Of a stretch of 64,000 bases of DNA, positions 25,644-34,107 are shown piece after piece. How positions within the stretch are numbered: position 1 is the first letter of the stretch; each line of letters begins with the position of its first letter. The DNA lies in the NCBI GenBank assembly GCA_015075545.1, contig JABTUC010000001.1, positions 558,001-622,000 of the forward strand. Direction: 5' to 3'. Origin of the DNA: Ideonella sp. (GTDB lineage: Bacteria > Pseudomonadota > Gammaproteobacteria > Burkholderiales > Burkholderiaceae_C). The notes beneath the pieces are model-generated. The model ran no database searches, was not told where the DNA came from, and saw nothing but the letters and a program-made list of their open reading frames with translations. The position numbers were made by a program, and so were the translations under genes.

Positions 25644-27020
25644 ATGGCGCGCGACAAGACCGTCTACACCTGCACTGCCTGTGGCGGCACGAGCCCGAAG
25701 TGGCTCGGCAAGTGCCCGCACTGTGGCGAGTGGAACACGCTGGAGGAGACCGTCGCCGAGGCCAACGGCGGCGCGACTCGGCACCGCTTCAAGGCGATGG
25801 CGCCGATGCAGCCGGTGGCCACGCTGTCGCAGATCGAGGCCGCCGAGATCGAGCGCTCGCCCACGGGCCTGGCCGAGCTCGACCGGCCGCTGGGCGGCGG
25901 CATCGTCGAAGGCGGCGTGGTGCTGATCGGCGGCGACCCGGGGATCGGCAAGTCGACGCTGCTGCTGCAAGCGGCCGAGAAGCTGTCGCGGACGATGCCG
26001 GTGCTGTACGTCACCGGCGAGGAGTCGGGCGCGCAGGTGGCGCTGCGCGCGCGCAGGCTCGGCCTGCGTGACGCACCGGTGCGCGTGCTGGCCGAGATCC
26101 AGCTCGAGCGCATCCTGGCGGCGATCGACGCCGAGCGCCCGCGCTTCTGCGTGATCGACTCGATTCAGACGCTGTTCTCCGACGCGCTGACCTCGGCGCC
26201 GGGCTCGGTGGCGCAGGTGCGCGAGTGCGCGGCGCAGCTCACGCGCGCCGCCAAGTCGCTCGGCACCGCGGTCGTGCTGGTGGGCCACGTCACCAAGGAA
26301 GGCGCGCTCGCCGGCCCGCGCGTGCTCGAGCACATGGTCGACACGGTGCTGTACTTCGAGGGCGACACGCATTCGAGCTTCCGCCTCGTGCGCGCCATCA
26401 AGAACCGCTTCGGCGCCGTCAACGAGATCGGCGTCTTCGCGATGACCGAGCGCGGGCTCAAGGGGGTGAGCAACCCGAGCGCGATCTTCCTGTCGACGCA
26501 CGGTGCGCCGGTGCCCGGCACCTGCGTGCTGGTGACGCTCGAAGGCACGCGGCCGCTGCTGGTGGAGGTGCAGGCGCTGGTCGATTCCGCCGGCGTCGCA
26601 CCGCGGCGGCTCTCGGTGGGGCTCGATCGCGACCGCCTCGCGATGCTGCTGGCGGTGCTGCACCGCCACGCCGGCGTGTCGTGCATGGACCAGGACGTGT
26701 TCGTCAACGCGGTGGGCGGCGTGCGCATCGGCGAGCCCGCGGCCGACCTGGCGGTGCTGCTGGCGATCCACGGCTCGCTGCGTGGCAAGGCGCTGCCGCG
26801 CGGCTTTCTGGCGTTCGGCGAAGTGGGGCTCGCCGGCGAGGTGCGGCCCGCGCCGCGCGGCCAGGAGCGGCTGCGCGAAGCGGCCAAGCTCGGCTTCGCG
26901 GTGGCGGTGGTGCCCAAGGCCAACGCGCCGAAAGCGGCCGATGCGCGCGCGTTCGAGGGCCTGACGATCCACGCGGTGGAGCGCATCGAAGAGGCGATCG
27001 AGGTCGTGCGCGGGCTGTGA
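25644..27020 (+). CDS. radA: DNA repair protein RadA
   Basis: 458 residues from the ATG at 25644; a long in-frame extension upstream is antisense of the EamA gene. RadA helps branch migration of recombination intermediates. The zinc finger has Cys10, Cys13, Cys24 and Cys27. Walker A is GDPGIGKS (97-104), the RadA-specific KNRFG motif follows, and the C-terminal third is the Lon-protease-like domain (GGVRIGEPAADLAVLLAI, GEVGLAGEVRP). All are intact. A hydrophobic protein gene follows after 4 nt. Confidence 0.95.
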   Translation: MARDKTVYTCTACGGTSPKWLGKCPHCGEWNTLEETVAEANGGATRHRFKAMAPMQPVATLSQIEAAEIERSPTGLAELDRPLGGGIVEGGVVLIGGDPGIGKSTLLLQAAEKLSRTMPVLYVTGEESGAQVALRARRLGLRDAPVRVLAEIQLERILAAIDAERPRFCVIDSIQTLFSDALTSAPGSVAQVRECAAQLTRAAKSLGTAVVLVGHVTKEGALAGPRVLEHMVDTVLYFEGDTHSSFRLVRAIKNRFGAVNEIGVFAMTERGLKGVSNPSAIFLSTHGAPVPGTCVLVTLEGTRPLLVEVQALVDSAGVAPRRLSVGLDRDRLAMLLAVLHRHAGVSCMDQDVFVNAVGGVRIGEPAADLAVLLAIHGSLRGKALPRGFLAFGEVGLAGEVRPAPRGQERLREAAKLGFAVAVVPKANAPKAADARAFEGLTIHAVERIEEAIEVVRGL

Positions 27021-27024
27021 CGCG

Positions 27025-27438
27025 ATGCTGAACAACCCGATCGTCGGCTGGGCGCTGGCGGCGCTGGCCGTCGCGATCGGCTACGTGCAGTGGGGCTGGC
27101 CCGGCGTCGCGCTGGCGGCGACGATGATCGCGTTCTGGCTGCTGCTGCAGTTCAGCCGCGCGCTGCGCGTGCTGCGCAACGCCGGCCGCGCCCCGGTGGG
27201 GCACATCGACAGCGCGGTGATGCTCGCCGCGCGGCTGCACCAGGGCCAGCGGCTGCCGCAGATCCTGGCGTTGACGCGCAGCCTGGGCCTCGCATCGGGC
27301 AGCCCCGAGCGCGACCAGGAGGTGTTCGAATGGCGCGACGCCGGCGGCGACGTGGTGCGCGCCGAACTGGTTCGCGGCAAACTCGCGCGCTGGCGGTTGC
27401 TGCGCGCGGGGGAGCCAGCGACGACGACGCCGAACTGA
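27025..27438 (+). CDS. Hypothetical membrane-anchored protein
   Basis: 137 residues. Two membrane segments (about 8-25 and 28-46) are followed by a basic stretch (RALRVLRNAGRAPVGHIDSAVM) and a soluble C-terminal part of about 75 residues with an EWRDAGGDVVRAELVRGKLARW beta-like pattern. I do not recognise a named family, though such a protein downstream of radA is a common arrangement in this group as far as I recall. It starts 4 nt after radA, so they are co-transcribed. Confidence 0.7.
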   Translation: MLNNPIVGWALAALAVAIGYVQWGWPGVALAATMIAFWLLLQFSRALRVLRNAGRAPVGHIDSAVMLAARLHQGQRLPQILALTRSLGLASGSPERDQEVFEWRDAGGDVVRAELVRGKLARWRLLRAGEPATTTPN

Positions 27439-27459
27439 CGACAACGAGGAGACGCAACC

Positions 27460-28302
27460 ATGCGAACGATCCGCAGCCTGGGCCTGCTGCTGTGCGCCGT
27501 GCTGGTGGTGGCCGGCTGCGCCACCGGGGGCGCGCGCGCGCCGCTGCGGGTGGCCGCGCTGTACTGCGGCGAGATCCAGATCCCCGACATCTCGCCGTGG
27601 TCGCCGGGGTTCAATCAGGGTCGGCCGATGACCTTCAGCGACAACTGCTACCTGATCCAGCACGGCTCCGACTGGATGCTGTGGGATTCGGGGCTCGCCG
27701 ACGCGCTGGCCGCCAACCCCGACGGCGCCGGCGGCCCGATGGGCATGCGCATGCGGCGCACCAAGACGCTGGCGTCGCAGCTCGCCGCGCTCGGCGTGGC
27801 GCCCGAGCAGATCAAGATCGTCGCGTTCTCGCACACGCACGCCGACCACGTGGGCAACGCGAACCAGTTCGCCGGCGCCACGCTGTACATGCAGCAGGCG
27901 GAGCACGACGCGGCGTTCGGCGCCGAGCCGGGCAAGTTCGGCTTCAACCCGGCGCTGTACGCCAAGCTGCGCGACGCCAAGGTGGTCAAGCTCAACGGCG
28001 ACAAGGACGTGTTCGGCGACGGCAGCGTGGTGATCCTGTCGACGCCGGGGCACACGCCGGGCCACCAGTCGCTGCTGCTGCGGCTGCCCAAGACCGGCGC
28101 CGTGATCCTATCGGGCGACTGCGCGCACTTCGAGGAGAACTTCGATCAGCGGCGGGTGCCGCGCTTCAACTTCAGCCGCGAGCAGACGCTGGCATCGATG
28201 GAGCGCGTGGCGCAATTGATGCGAACCGAACGGGCGCAGTTCTGGATCAACCACGACGGCGAGCAGAACGCCGGCCTCGCGCACGGGCAGTTCATCGACT
28301 GA
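27460..28302 (+). CDS. MBL-fold metallohydrolase lipoprotein (N-acyl homoserine lactonase-like)
   Basis: 280 residues. The signal peptide ends in the lipobox LVVAGC, with Cys20 as the lipidated residue, so it is an envelope lipoprotein. The metallo-beta-lactamase metal site is complete: HTHADH (125-130), His in STPGHTPGHQSLLL, Asp in LSGDCAHF, and His in WINHDGEQ. The order and length resemble the AHL-lactonase (AttM/AiiA) branch of the superfamily. AHL hydrolysis is possible but unproved; the export signal is unusual for that branch. It is preceded by GAGGAG a few bases before the ATG. Confidence 0.82.
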   Translation: MRTIRSLGLLLCAVLVVAGCATGGARAPLRVAALYCGEIQIPDISPWSPGFNQGRPMTFSDNCYLIQHGSDWMLWDSGLADALAANPDGAGGPMGMRMRRTKTLASQLAALGVAPEQIKIVAFSHTHADHVGNANQFAGATLYMQQAEHDAAFGAEPGKFGFNPALYAKLRDAKVVKLNGDKDVFGDGSVVILSTPGHTPGHQSLLLRLPKTGAVILSGDCAHFEENFDQRRVPRFNFSREQTLASMERVAQLMRTERAQFWINHDGEQNAGLAHGQFID

Positions 28303-28457
28303 AGCTCGGCCGAGCCCCGGTTCTTCGCGGCTTCACGGGGCGGGGCTCGTGGCGGGCCGGCCGGGGGTGGGGGCGAGCGCCGGGCGGTGCAGGCCGACCC
28401 GCGCCAGCGGCCTAAAATCGTCGCCCGCTCCCGCGTTTTCACCGCCAAGGAACTCCG

Positions 28458-29384
28458 ATGTCGATGTCCGACCGCGACGGCAAGATCTGGTTCGACGGCA
28501 AGCTGGTCGACTGGCGCGACGCCAAGATCCACGTGCTGACGCACACGCTGCACTACGGCTGCGGCGCTTTCGAGGGCGTGCGCGCCTACAAGACCACCGC
28601 CGGCAAGACCGCGATCTTCCGCCTGCGCGAGCACACCGAACGGCTGTTCAACTCGGCCAAGATCCTGCGCATGAAGATCCCTTACTCGTTCGAGCAGGTG
28701 TGCGACGCGCAGCGCGAGGTGGTGCGGGTCAACAAGCTCGACAGCTGCTACCTGCGCCCGCTCACCTGGATCGGCGACCAGAAGCTCGGCGTCAGCCCCA
28801 AGGGCAACACCATCCACCTGATGATCGCGGCCTGGGCCTGGGGCGCCTACCTCGGCGAAGAGGGGCTGGCCAAGGGCATCCGCGTCAAGACCTCGAGCTA
28901 CGCGCGCCACCACGTCAACATCACGATGACGCAGGCCAAGGCGGTGAGCAACTACACCAACTCGATCCTCGCCAACGTCGAGGTCACCGACGACGGCTAC
29001 GACGAGGCGATGCTGCTCGACTCGGCCGGCTTCGTCAGCGAGGGCGCCGGCGAGAACCTGTTCGTCGTCAAGGGCGGCGTGGTCTACACGCCCGATCTGT
29101 CGGCCGGCGCGCTCAACGGCATCACCCGCAACACGGTGTTCGCGATCTGTGCCGACCTCGGCATCCGCATCGTCGAGAAGCGCATCACGCGCGACGAGGT
29201 CTACATCGCCGACGAGGCGTTCTTCACCGGCACCGCCGCCGAGGTGACGCCGATCCGCGAGTACGACCGCGTCACGCTCGGCGCAGGCGCGCGCGGCCCG
29301 GTCACCACCAAGATCCAGAACGCGTTCTTCGACATCGTCAACGGCCGCAACGCCAAGTACGCCGAGTGGCTGACTCCGGTATGA
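28458..29384 (+). CDS. ilvE: Branched-chain amino acid aminotransferase
   Basis: 308 residues, the normal size. It carries out the last step of Leu, Ile and Val synthesis and the first of their breakdown, with PLP. The fold-type IV PLP lysine is Lys161 in QAKAVSNYTNSIL. Other conserved parts are HYGCGAFEGVRAYKT near the N-terminus, SEGAGENLFVV and the ADEAFFTGTAAEVTPI phosphate-binding segment. A TAAAAT box at 28413-28418 may be its -10. Its TGA stop lies in a family B repeat (29381-29412). Confidence 0.93.
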   Translation: MSMSDRDGKIWFDGKLVDWRDAKIHVLTHTLHYGCGAFEGVRAYKTTAGKTAIFRLREHTERLFNSAKILRMKIPYSFEQVCDAQREVVRVNKLDSCYLRPLTWIGDQKLGVSPKGNTIHLMIAAWAWGAYLGEEGLAKGIRVKTSSYARHHVNITMTQAKAVSNYTNSILANVEVTDDGYDEAMLLDSAGFVSEGAGENLFVVKGGVVYTPDLSAGALNGITRNTVFAICADLGIRIVEKRITRDEVYIADEAFFTGTAAEVTPIREYDRVTLGAGARGPVTTKIQNAFFDIVNGRNAKYAEWLTPV

Positions 29385-29412
29385 ACGCGCATGGCCGCTC
29401 CAAAGCGCTCAT
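29381..29412. repeat. Intergenic repeat family B, divergent copy 4 (inverted), carrying the ilvE stop
   Basis: Begins ATGAACGCGCATGGCCGCTC and ends GCGCTCAT; it matches the reverse complement of 15978-16009 with few differences. The TGA at 29382-29384 is the ilvE stop codon. Confidence 0.55.
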
Positions 29413-29442
29413 GCCGGAGCGCGATCAGCGCGGAGGCTCCAG

Positions 29443-29658
29443 ATGAGTGCACAACCGCAACCCAAGGCCCTGGTCGAGCTGGCCGCGAGCGACCTGATCG
29501 GCGGCCGCGTCGTGTTCTGCCCGAACCCGAAGATGCCGCTGTGGAGCAACCATCCGCGGGTGTTCATCGACATCGCCACCGAGGGCGTCGGTAGCTGCCC
29601 CTACTGCGGCACCGAGTACCGGCTGCGGGCCGGCGAGAAGCTCGCGCCGGGCCACTGA
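29443..29658 (+). CDS. Zinc-finger (zf-CHCC) domain protein
   Basis: 71 residues. The pattern FCPNPKMPLWSNHPRVFIDI, then SCPYCGTEYRL, gives the Cys-His-Cys-Cys metal ligands of the zf-CHCC family, which includes the NDUFS6 accessory subunit of complex I. The bacterial function is unknown. GGAGG lies 7 nt before the ATG. It follows ilvE by 58 nt of repeat-bearing DNA and is probably co-transcribed, as is common in related genomes. Confidence 0.88.
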   Translation: MSAQPQPKALVELAASDLIGGRVVFCPNPKMPLWSNHPRVFIDIATEGVGSCPYCGTEYRLRAGEKLAPGH

Positions 29659-29675
29659 CGCCGCAGCGCGCAGGC

Positions 29676-30173
29676 TCAGCGCGGGTCGCGCGTCGGCGCG
29701 GTTGCGGCGGAGCCCCAGCGGGGCGAGTAGCTGCGGCGCATGCGCACCGCCAGACGGACGCGCGACAGCAGCGCTTCGGCGCTGGCCGTGTGCGGCAACC
29801 ACGCCAGCGCGCCGCCGCGCAAGGCGTCGCGCTCGCTGGCGTCGCCGTCGCCGGCGGCCAGCACGATGACCGGAATGTCCTCCAGCATCGCGCCGGCCTG
29901 AAACGCCGCCAGCACCGTCGCCACGTCGGCGCCGTCGATGGCGCCGCCGAGCGCAATCGCGTCGGGCTGCAGATCGCGCGCCATGTCCACGGCGTCGCGC
30001 AGGCGGGTGGCCAAGCGCACCCGCACCAGCGGCGAAAGCAAGCGCACCAGCGTCATCGCCCGCGCGGGCTCGAAGCCCAGCAGCAGCATCGTCGGGCGCT
30101 CGCCCTCGATGGGTTCGTCTTGCGGCGCCGCAAGGAGCGCCCCGTGGTCCGAATCTCGCCAAACGATCGCCAT
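29676..30173 (-). CDS. Degenerate receiver-like protein
   Basis: 165 residues. Residues about 28-145 read like a receiver: TMLLLGFEPARAMTLVRLLSP, then ARDLQPDAIALGGAIDGAD, IPVIVLAAGDGD and LAWLPHTASAEALLSRVRLAV. The position of the phosphorylatable Asp (normally PDLILLDxxMP) is a Gly here, the acidic pair is missing, and the Lys after strand 5 is not found, so phosphorylation is unlikely. It may be a pseudo-receiver adaptor. It is unrelated by position to any kinase. The family call is from fold pattern only. Confidence 0.6.
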   Translation of the reverse strand: MAIVWRDSDHGALLAAPQDEPIEGERPTMLLLGFEPARAMTLVRLLSPLVRVRLATRLRDAVDMARDLQPDAIALGGAIDGADVATVLAAFQAGAMLEDIPVIVLAAGDGDASERDALRGGALAWLPHTASAEALLSRVRLAVRMRRSYSPRWGSAATAPTRDPR

Positions 30174-30400
30174 GTTTCATCTCCTGGCTGGCACCACGCC
30201 CTCGCCCCCTTCATCGCGATCGGTGGACAACCGTCGCACTTGTAACCATAGACCTCGCGGGCCACGGACGGTGCGATGGGCGCGGCCGATGGCCACACGT
30301 CGGCGTGAAAAAATGCCGTCCGAAGCCTCGCTTGTTACATCGCTGGTCTGCGCTCACTCCAGCGTGCATGGCGACTCCGGGCGGCCCGTGCCAGACGGGA

Positions 30401-30428
30401 TTGACACCCCGGCGCACCCTCTTACAGT
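30401..30428 (+). promoter_or_regulatory. Candidate sigma-70 promoter of the FecR-domain gene
   Basis: TTGACA (30401-30406), 16 nt, then TACAGT (30423-30428). The perfect -35 and position about 40 nt before the chosen start support it. The rest of the gap 30174-30400 shows no gene or repeat that I can name. Confidence 0.55.
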
Positions 30429-30468
30429 GTCGCGGCCGGCTCTGCGGTCGGCCATGGAAGCCGACTCG

Positions 30469-31425
30469 ATGACCCAACGCGCCCCCAAGAACCGGCCCAG
30501 GCAACCCTGCGGCACCCGGCATATGCCGGGCGCGGTGGCGCTGCTGCTCGCCTGTGCATCGGCCGGTGCGGCCACCCCGACGATGACCATCGCCGAAGGC
30601 AAGATCACCGTCTTCTCGGGCGGCGCTGCGTACCTGCCGAAGGCCGGGTTGCAGTTGCGCACCTGCGACGTCATACGCACCGGGCCGAAGGCACTGGTGC
30701 AGATCGAGTACGACGACGGCGGCAGGATCGTGCTGGGGCCCGACAGCCGGCTGGTGGTCGACCTGCCGCTCGGCGGCGACCCGGTGGTGGGGCCGCACTA
30801 CCTGTTGTCGGGCTGGGTGAAGCTGACGGTGCCGAAGCGCGACAAGGCCGCGGCGTATCGCATCGACACGCCGCAGTTCAACCTCGCCACCGACAGCGGC
30901 GTCGCCGCATTGCGCGTCGGCGAGCACGACGCCGCATTCTTCGTCGAGCAGGGTACGGTCACCGCGCTCGTGCCGAGCGGCCGCTCGCTGGCGCGGGTGC
31001 AGGTGGGCAACGGTCGCACGTTCGTACGCAAGGGCCCGGCCGACCGCGGTGCCGTGACCCAGCGCGCCGACCCGGCCTTCGTGCAGGCGATGCCGACGGC
31101 TTTTCGCGACACGCTGCCGTCGCTGCTGGCGCACGTGAAGGGTCGCGATTCGTCGCCGCGGCCGTCGCCGGACGACAACGCCGCCGAAGTCGAAGGCTGG
31201 TTCCGCGCTGCGCCGGAGCTCGGCGCCTGCATCGTCGACCCGACGCTGCGAGCCGCACAGCGCACGCTGGAGAGCGCGGGCTTCGAGGTCGGCCCGATCG
31301 ACGGCATCCTCGGGCCGCGCACGCAGGCGGCCTTGCGAGCCTTCCAGGAGAAGCAGGGGCTTTCTCGCTCGGGCAAGCTCGACGCGCCGACCCAGAAGGC
31401 GCTCGAGGAGTTGCAGCGGCGCTGA
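30469..31425 (+). CDS. FecR-domain protein with C-terminal peptidoglycan-binding domain
   Basis: 318 residues from the ATG at 30469, which has GGAAG about 7 nt upstream; ATG 30454 is an alternative. A signal peptide (GAVALLLACASAGAATP) is followed by a FecR/LysM-less beta-rich domain (about 40-200), with GKITVFSGGAAYLPKAG, LVQIEYDDGGRIVLGPDSRL and RIDTPQFNLATDSGVAALRV. The C-terminus has a PG_binding_1 fold: AQRTLESAGFEVGPIDGILG, then TQAALRAFQEKQGL. It is therefore a periplasmic or outer-membrane-attached protein that binds peptidoglycan. FecR domains of this short type occur without sigma factors; no ECF sigma gene is near. Confidence 0.8.
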   Translation: MTQRAPKNRPRQPCGTRHMPGAVALLLACASAGAATPTMTIAEGKITVFSGGAAYLPKAGLQLRTCDVIRTGPKALVQIEYDDGGRIVLGPDSRLVVDLPLGGDPVVGPHYLLSGWVKLTVPKRDKAAAYRIDTPQFNLATDSGVAALRVGEHDAAFFVEQGTVTALVPSGRSLARVQVGNGRTFVRKGPADRGAVTQRADPAFVQAMPTAFRDTLPSLLAHVKGRDSSPRPSPDDNAAEVEGWFRAAPELGACIVDPTLRAAQRTLESAGFEVGPIDGILGPRTQAALRAFQEKQGLSRSGKLDAPTQKALEELQRR

Positions 31426-31439
31426 CCGCCCGCGACACC

Positions 31440-31883
31440 ATGGCGTCGCCGCAAGCCGCTCATCTGCTGGCGACCCCCGACGACGTGGAGGCGCAGTTCT
31501 ACGAGGCGCTGCGCGACGCCGACATCGGCAAGCTGATGGCGGTGTGGTCCGACGACGACGACATCGTCTGCGTGCACCCGGGCGGGCCGCGCGTGGTGGG
31601 CGCAGCGGCCATCCGCGCGTCGTTCGAGGCGATCTTCGAGCGCGGCGGCATCCCGGTGCAGCCCGAGCAATTGCATCGCACGCGCTCGCTGGAAGCGGCC
31701 GTCCACAACCTGGTCGAGACGGTGGCGATCGTCAGTGCCGAAGGCCTGCAGCAGGCCTACGTGGTGGCGACCAATGTCTACCTGAAGACGACGCTCGGCT
31801 GGCGGTTGGTGGCGCACCATGCGAGCCCCGGCAGCGCGCTGCCGCCGCACGAGAACGCCGAGGCGCCGAGCACGCTGCATTGA
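31440..31883 (+). CDS. SnoaL/NTF2-like (DUF4440-type) protein
   Basis: 147 residues. The first half reads DDVEAQFYEALRDADIGKLMAVWSDDDDIVCVHPGG, then GAAAIRASFEAIF, and the second half is beta-rich ending in WRLVAHHASPG. This is the cone-shaped NTF2 fold of ketosteroid-isomerase-like proteins. No catalytic residues can be assigned. The stop overlaps the start of the next gene (TGATG), so the two are translated together. Confidence 0.78.
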   Translation: MASPQAAHLLATPDDVEAQFYEALRDADIGKLMAVWSDDDDIVCVHPGGPRVVGAAAIRASFEAIFERGGIPVQPEQLHRTRSLEAAVHNLVETVAIVSAEGLQQAYVVATNVYLKTTLGWRLVAHHASPGSALPPHENAEAPSTLH

Positions 31884-32860
31884 TGAGCGAGCCGCTGCCC
31901 GTGCTCGGCGACTGGCGCGCGCCGCGCTGGCTGCCCGGCGGCAACGCGCAGACGATCTGGCCGGCGCTGCTGTCGCGGCGACCGCCTGCGCCAGCGTGGC
32001 GACGCGAGCGCTGGGACACACCCGACGGCGATTTCGTCGACGTCGATTTCATCGACGCGAGCACCATCGCCGCCCCGGCCCTGGTACTGCTTCACGGCCT
32101 GGAGGGGTCGTCGCGAAGCCACTATGCGGTGGCGTTCGCACACTGGGCGCGACGCGCCGGCTGGCGCTTTGCGGTGCCGCACTGGCGCGGCTGCTCCGGC
32201 GAGGCGAACCGCCTGCCGCGCGCCTACCACTCGGGCGACTACGCGGAGGTGGCGTGGCTGATGGTGCGCCTGCGCGCCTGGGCCGGCGTGCCGCTGTGCG
32301 TGGTGGGGGTGTCGCTGGGCGGCAATGCGTTGCTGCGCTGGGCCGGCGAGGTCGGCGAGCAGGCCTCGGCCGAGGTGCGTGCACTGGCCGCGATCAGCGC
32401 ACCGCTCGATCTGGCCGCCGGCGGCCACGCCATCGACAGCGGCTTCAACCGCATCGTCTACGCCAGCATGTTCCTGCGCACGATGAAGGCCAAGGCGCTG
32501 GTCAAGCTGGGGCAGTTTCCGGGGCTGTTCGACCGCCAGCGCATGCTCGGCGCACGCACGCTGTACGAGTTCGACAACGTGGTCACCGCGCCGCTGCACG
32601 GCTTTCGCGACACCGACGACTACTGGTCGCGCGCCTCGGCCAAGCCGCACCTGGCGCGCATCCGGGTGCCGACGCTGGCGCTCAACGCGCACAACGATCC
32701 GTTCGTGCCGCAGGCGAGCCTGCCGCCGCGCGGCACCGCGTACGTCACGTTGTGGCAGCCGGCGCACGGCGGGCATGTCGGCTTTCCCGGCGGCGCCTTT
32801 CCGGGCCACCTGATGACCCTGCCCGACGCGGTGATGCGCTGGATGCACGAGCTCGCGTGA
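31883..32860 (+). CDS. YheT-family alpha/beta hydrolase
   Basis: 325 residues from the ATG at 31883. The N-terminus WRAPRWLPGGNAQTIWPAL is diagnostic of the YheT/ABHD1-3 family. The oxyanion segment LLHGLEGSSRSHY (69-81), nucleophile Ser144 in GVSLGGNAL, Asp in LNAHNDPFVP and His in HGGHVGFPGG complete the triad. Members are esterases or lipases of poorly known substrate. It overlaps the SnoaL-like gene and is followed after 15 nt by a DUF2946-type gene. Confidence 0.92.
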   Translation: MSEPLPVLGDWRAPRWLPGGNAQTIWPALLSRRPPAPAWRRERWDTPDGDFVDVDFIDASTIAAPALVLLHGLEGSSRSHYAVAFAHWARRAGWRFAVPHWRGCSGEANRLPRAYHSGDYAEVAWLMVRLRAWAGVPLCVVGVSLGGNALLRWAGEVGEQASAEVRALAAISAPLDLAAGGHAIDSGFNRIVYASMFLRTMKAKALVKLGQFPGLFDRQRMLGARTLYEFDNVVTAPLHGFRDTDDYWSRASAKPHLARIRVPTLALNAHNDPFVPQASLPPRGTAYVTLWQPAHGGHVGFPGGAFPGHLMTLPDAVMRWMHELA

Positions 32861-32875
32861 GCTAAGGTCGAGCGC

Positions 32876-33421
32876 GTGGACGAGATCGTCAAGGCCGCGC
32901 TGAAGAAGTGGCCCTCGGTGCCTCACTGCTACGGCTGGCTCGCGCTCGACGCGCGCGGCCAGTGGTTCATGCGCGACGAGCGCATCCAGCGCGCCGGGCC
33001 GTTTCCGCGCGTCAAGGGCAGCCTGATCCGGCACGACAGACTGCTCGAGTTCATCCACCGCAACTACGAGTGCGATGCGCAGGGCTGCTGGTTCTTCCAG
33101 AACGGCCCGCAGCGCGTCTATGTCGAGCTCGAGGCCGCGCCGCTGGTGTGGCGCGTGCTGTGGCGCGGCGACGCGCTGTGCGTGCAGGCCCATACCGGCG
33201 AGGAAGCCGCGGTGCGCGACGCCTGGCTCGACCAGCACGGGCGCCTGTTCCTGCGATCCGATCGCGGGTTGGGCATCGTCCACTCGCAGGACATGCTCGA
33301 TGCCGCGCGCGCGATCGAGCAGGGCGCGTGGTTGCCGCAGCCGCTGCCGTTCGAGGCGATGCCCGGGCGCTTCGGCTACGTGCTCGAGCCGCTGCCCGCG
33401 GCCACCGCCCGCGGGGGTTGA
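32876..33421 (+). CDS. DUF2946-like conserved protein
   Basis: 181 residues from a GTG at 32876. MDEIVKAALKKWPSVPHCYG, then WLALDARGQWFMRDE, CWFFQNGPQRVYVELEAAP and ALCVQAHTGEEAAVRDAWLD are the conserved parts. I recall this as a Burkholderiales-specific DUF2946 family, with no known function. The composition has no membrane segments, so it is soluble. The C-terminal AMPGRFGYVLEPLP is short and tail-like. Confidence 0.72.
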   Translation: MDEIVKAALKKWPSVPHCYGWLALDARGQWFMRDERIQRAGPFPRVKGSLIRHDRLLEFIHRNYECDAQGCWFFQNGPQRVYVELEAAPLVWRVLWRGDALCVQAHTGEEAAVRDAWLDQHGRLFLRSDRGLGIVHSQDMLDAARAIEQGAWLPQPLPFEAMPGRFGYVLEPLPAATARGG

Positions 33422-33487
33422 GTCGCGCGCGAGCCCGCTGGCGCGGGCGATGATCTCGAGCGGAGAACTCGGTGAGCTGCGAAGACG

Positions 33488-34024
33488 CTATTTCGCCGCG
33501 CTGGCCGCGGCCGTCGGCAGCGTGGGCTCGGCGAACTTGGCGCCGGCCTTGCCGGCCATGAACACCACCGCGCGCGCGATCTCGAAGTCAGTGAAGTCGC
33601 CGCCGCCTTGCGCCGGCATGCTGCCCTTGCCCTTGAGTGCCGCTTGCAGCAGCGTGTCGAAGCCGGTCTTGATGCGCGGCGCCCAGGCGGCGGTGTCACC
33701 GAGCTTGGGTGCGTTGAGTGCGCCGCTGGAGTGGCATACCGTGCACTGCGCCTGGAACACCTGCTCGCCGGTCTTCATCGACTTAACGTCGGTGATGTCC
33801 TTGTAGTCCGACACGCCCACCGGCTGGATGCGACGGGCCACGGCCGCAGCGCTCAAGCCGTCGCTGCCGGCGCCCGACTTGCTCTCGGTCGCGACGGAAT
33901 TGATCATCATGATGATGATGACCACCGGCAGCACGAACGCAGCCACCAGCACCGCGACCAGTTGCTTGGGCGTGCGGATCGGGCCCTGATGCGAATCGGA
34001 GTCGGGATGCGTGGCGTCGCTCAT
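33488..34024 (-). CDS. Membrane-anchored c-type cytochrome, cytochrome c5 family
   Basis: 178 residues. One membrane anchor lies at about 21-43 (LVAVLVAAFVLPVVIIIMMI). The haem motif CTVCH is at 94-98, and the axial Met136 is in KGKGSMPAQGGGDF, a cytochrome c5 feature. It is an electron carrier on the periplasmic face. The tail ends in Ala- and Pro-rich TLPTAAASAAK. It is transcribed alone, with about 80 nt to the nitroreductase gene. Confidence 0.92.
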   Translation of the reverse strand: MSDATHPDSDSHQGPIRTPKQLVAVLVAAFVLPVVIIIMMINSVATESKSGAGSDGLSAAAVARRIQPVGVSDYKDITDVKSMKTGEQVFQAQCTVCHSSGALNAPKLGDTAAWAPRIKTGFDTLLQAALKGKGSMPAQGGGDFTDFEIARAVVFMAGKAGAKFAEPTLPTAAASAAK

Positions 34025-34107
34025 GGATCGATGACCTTCGGCAGGGCCGCGATTCTATCAGCGCACCTCGACGGATCGGCCCGGCGCGCAGGCGAAGCGC
34101 CGCAAGT

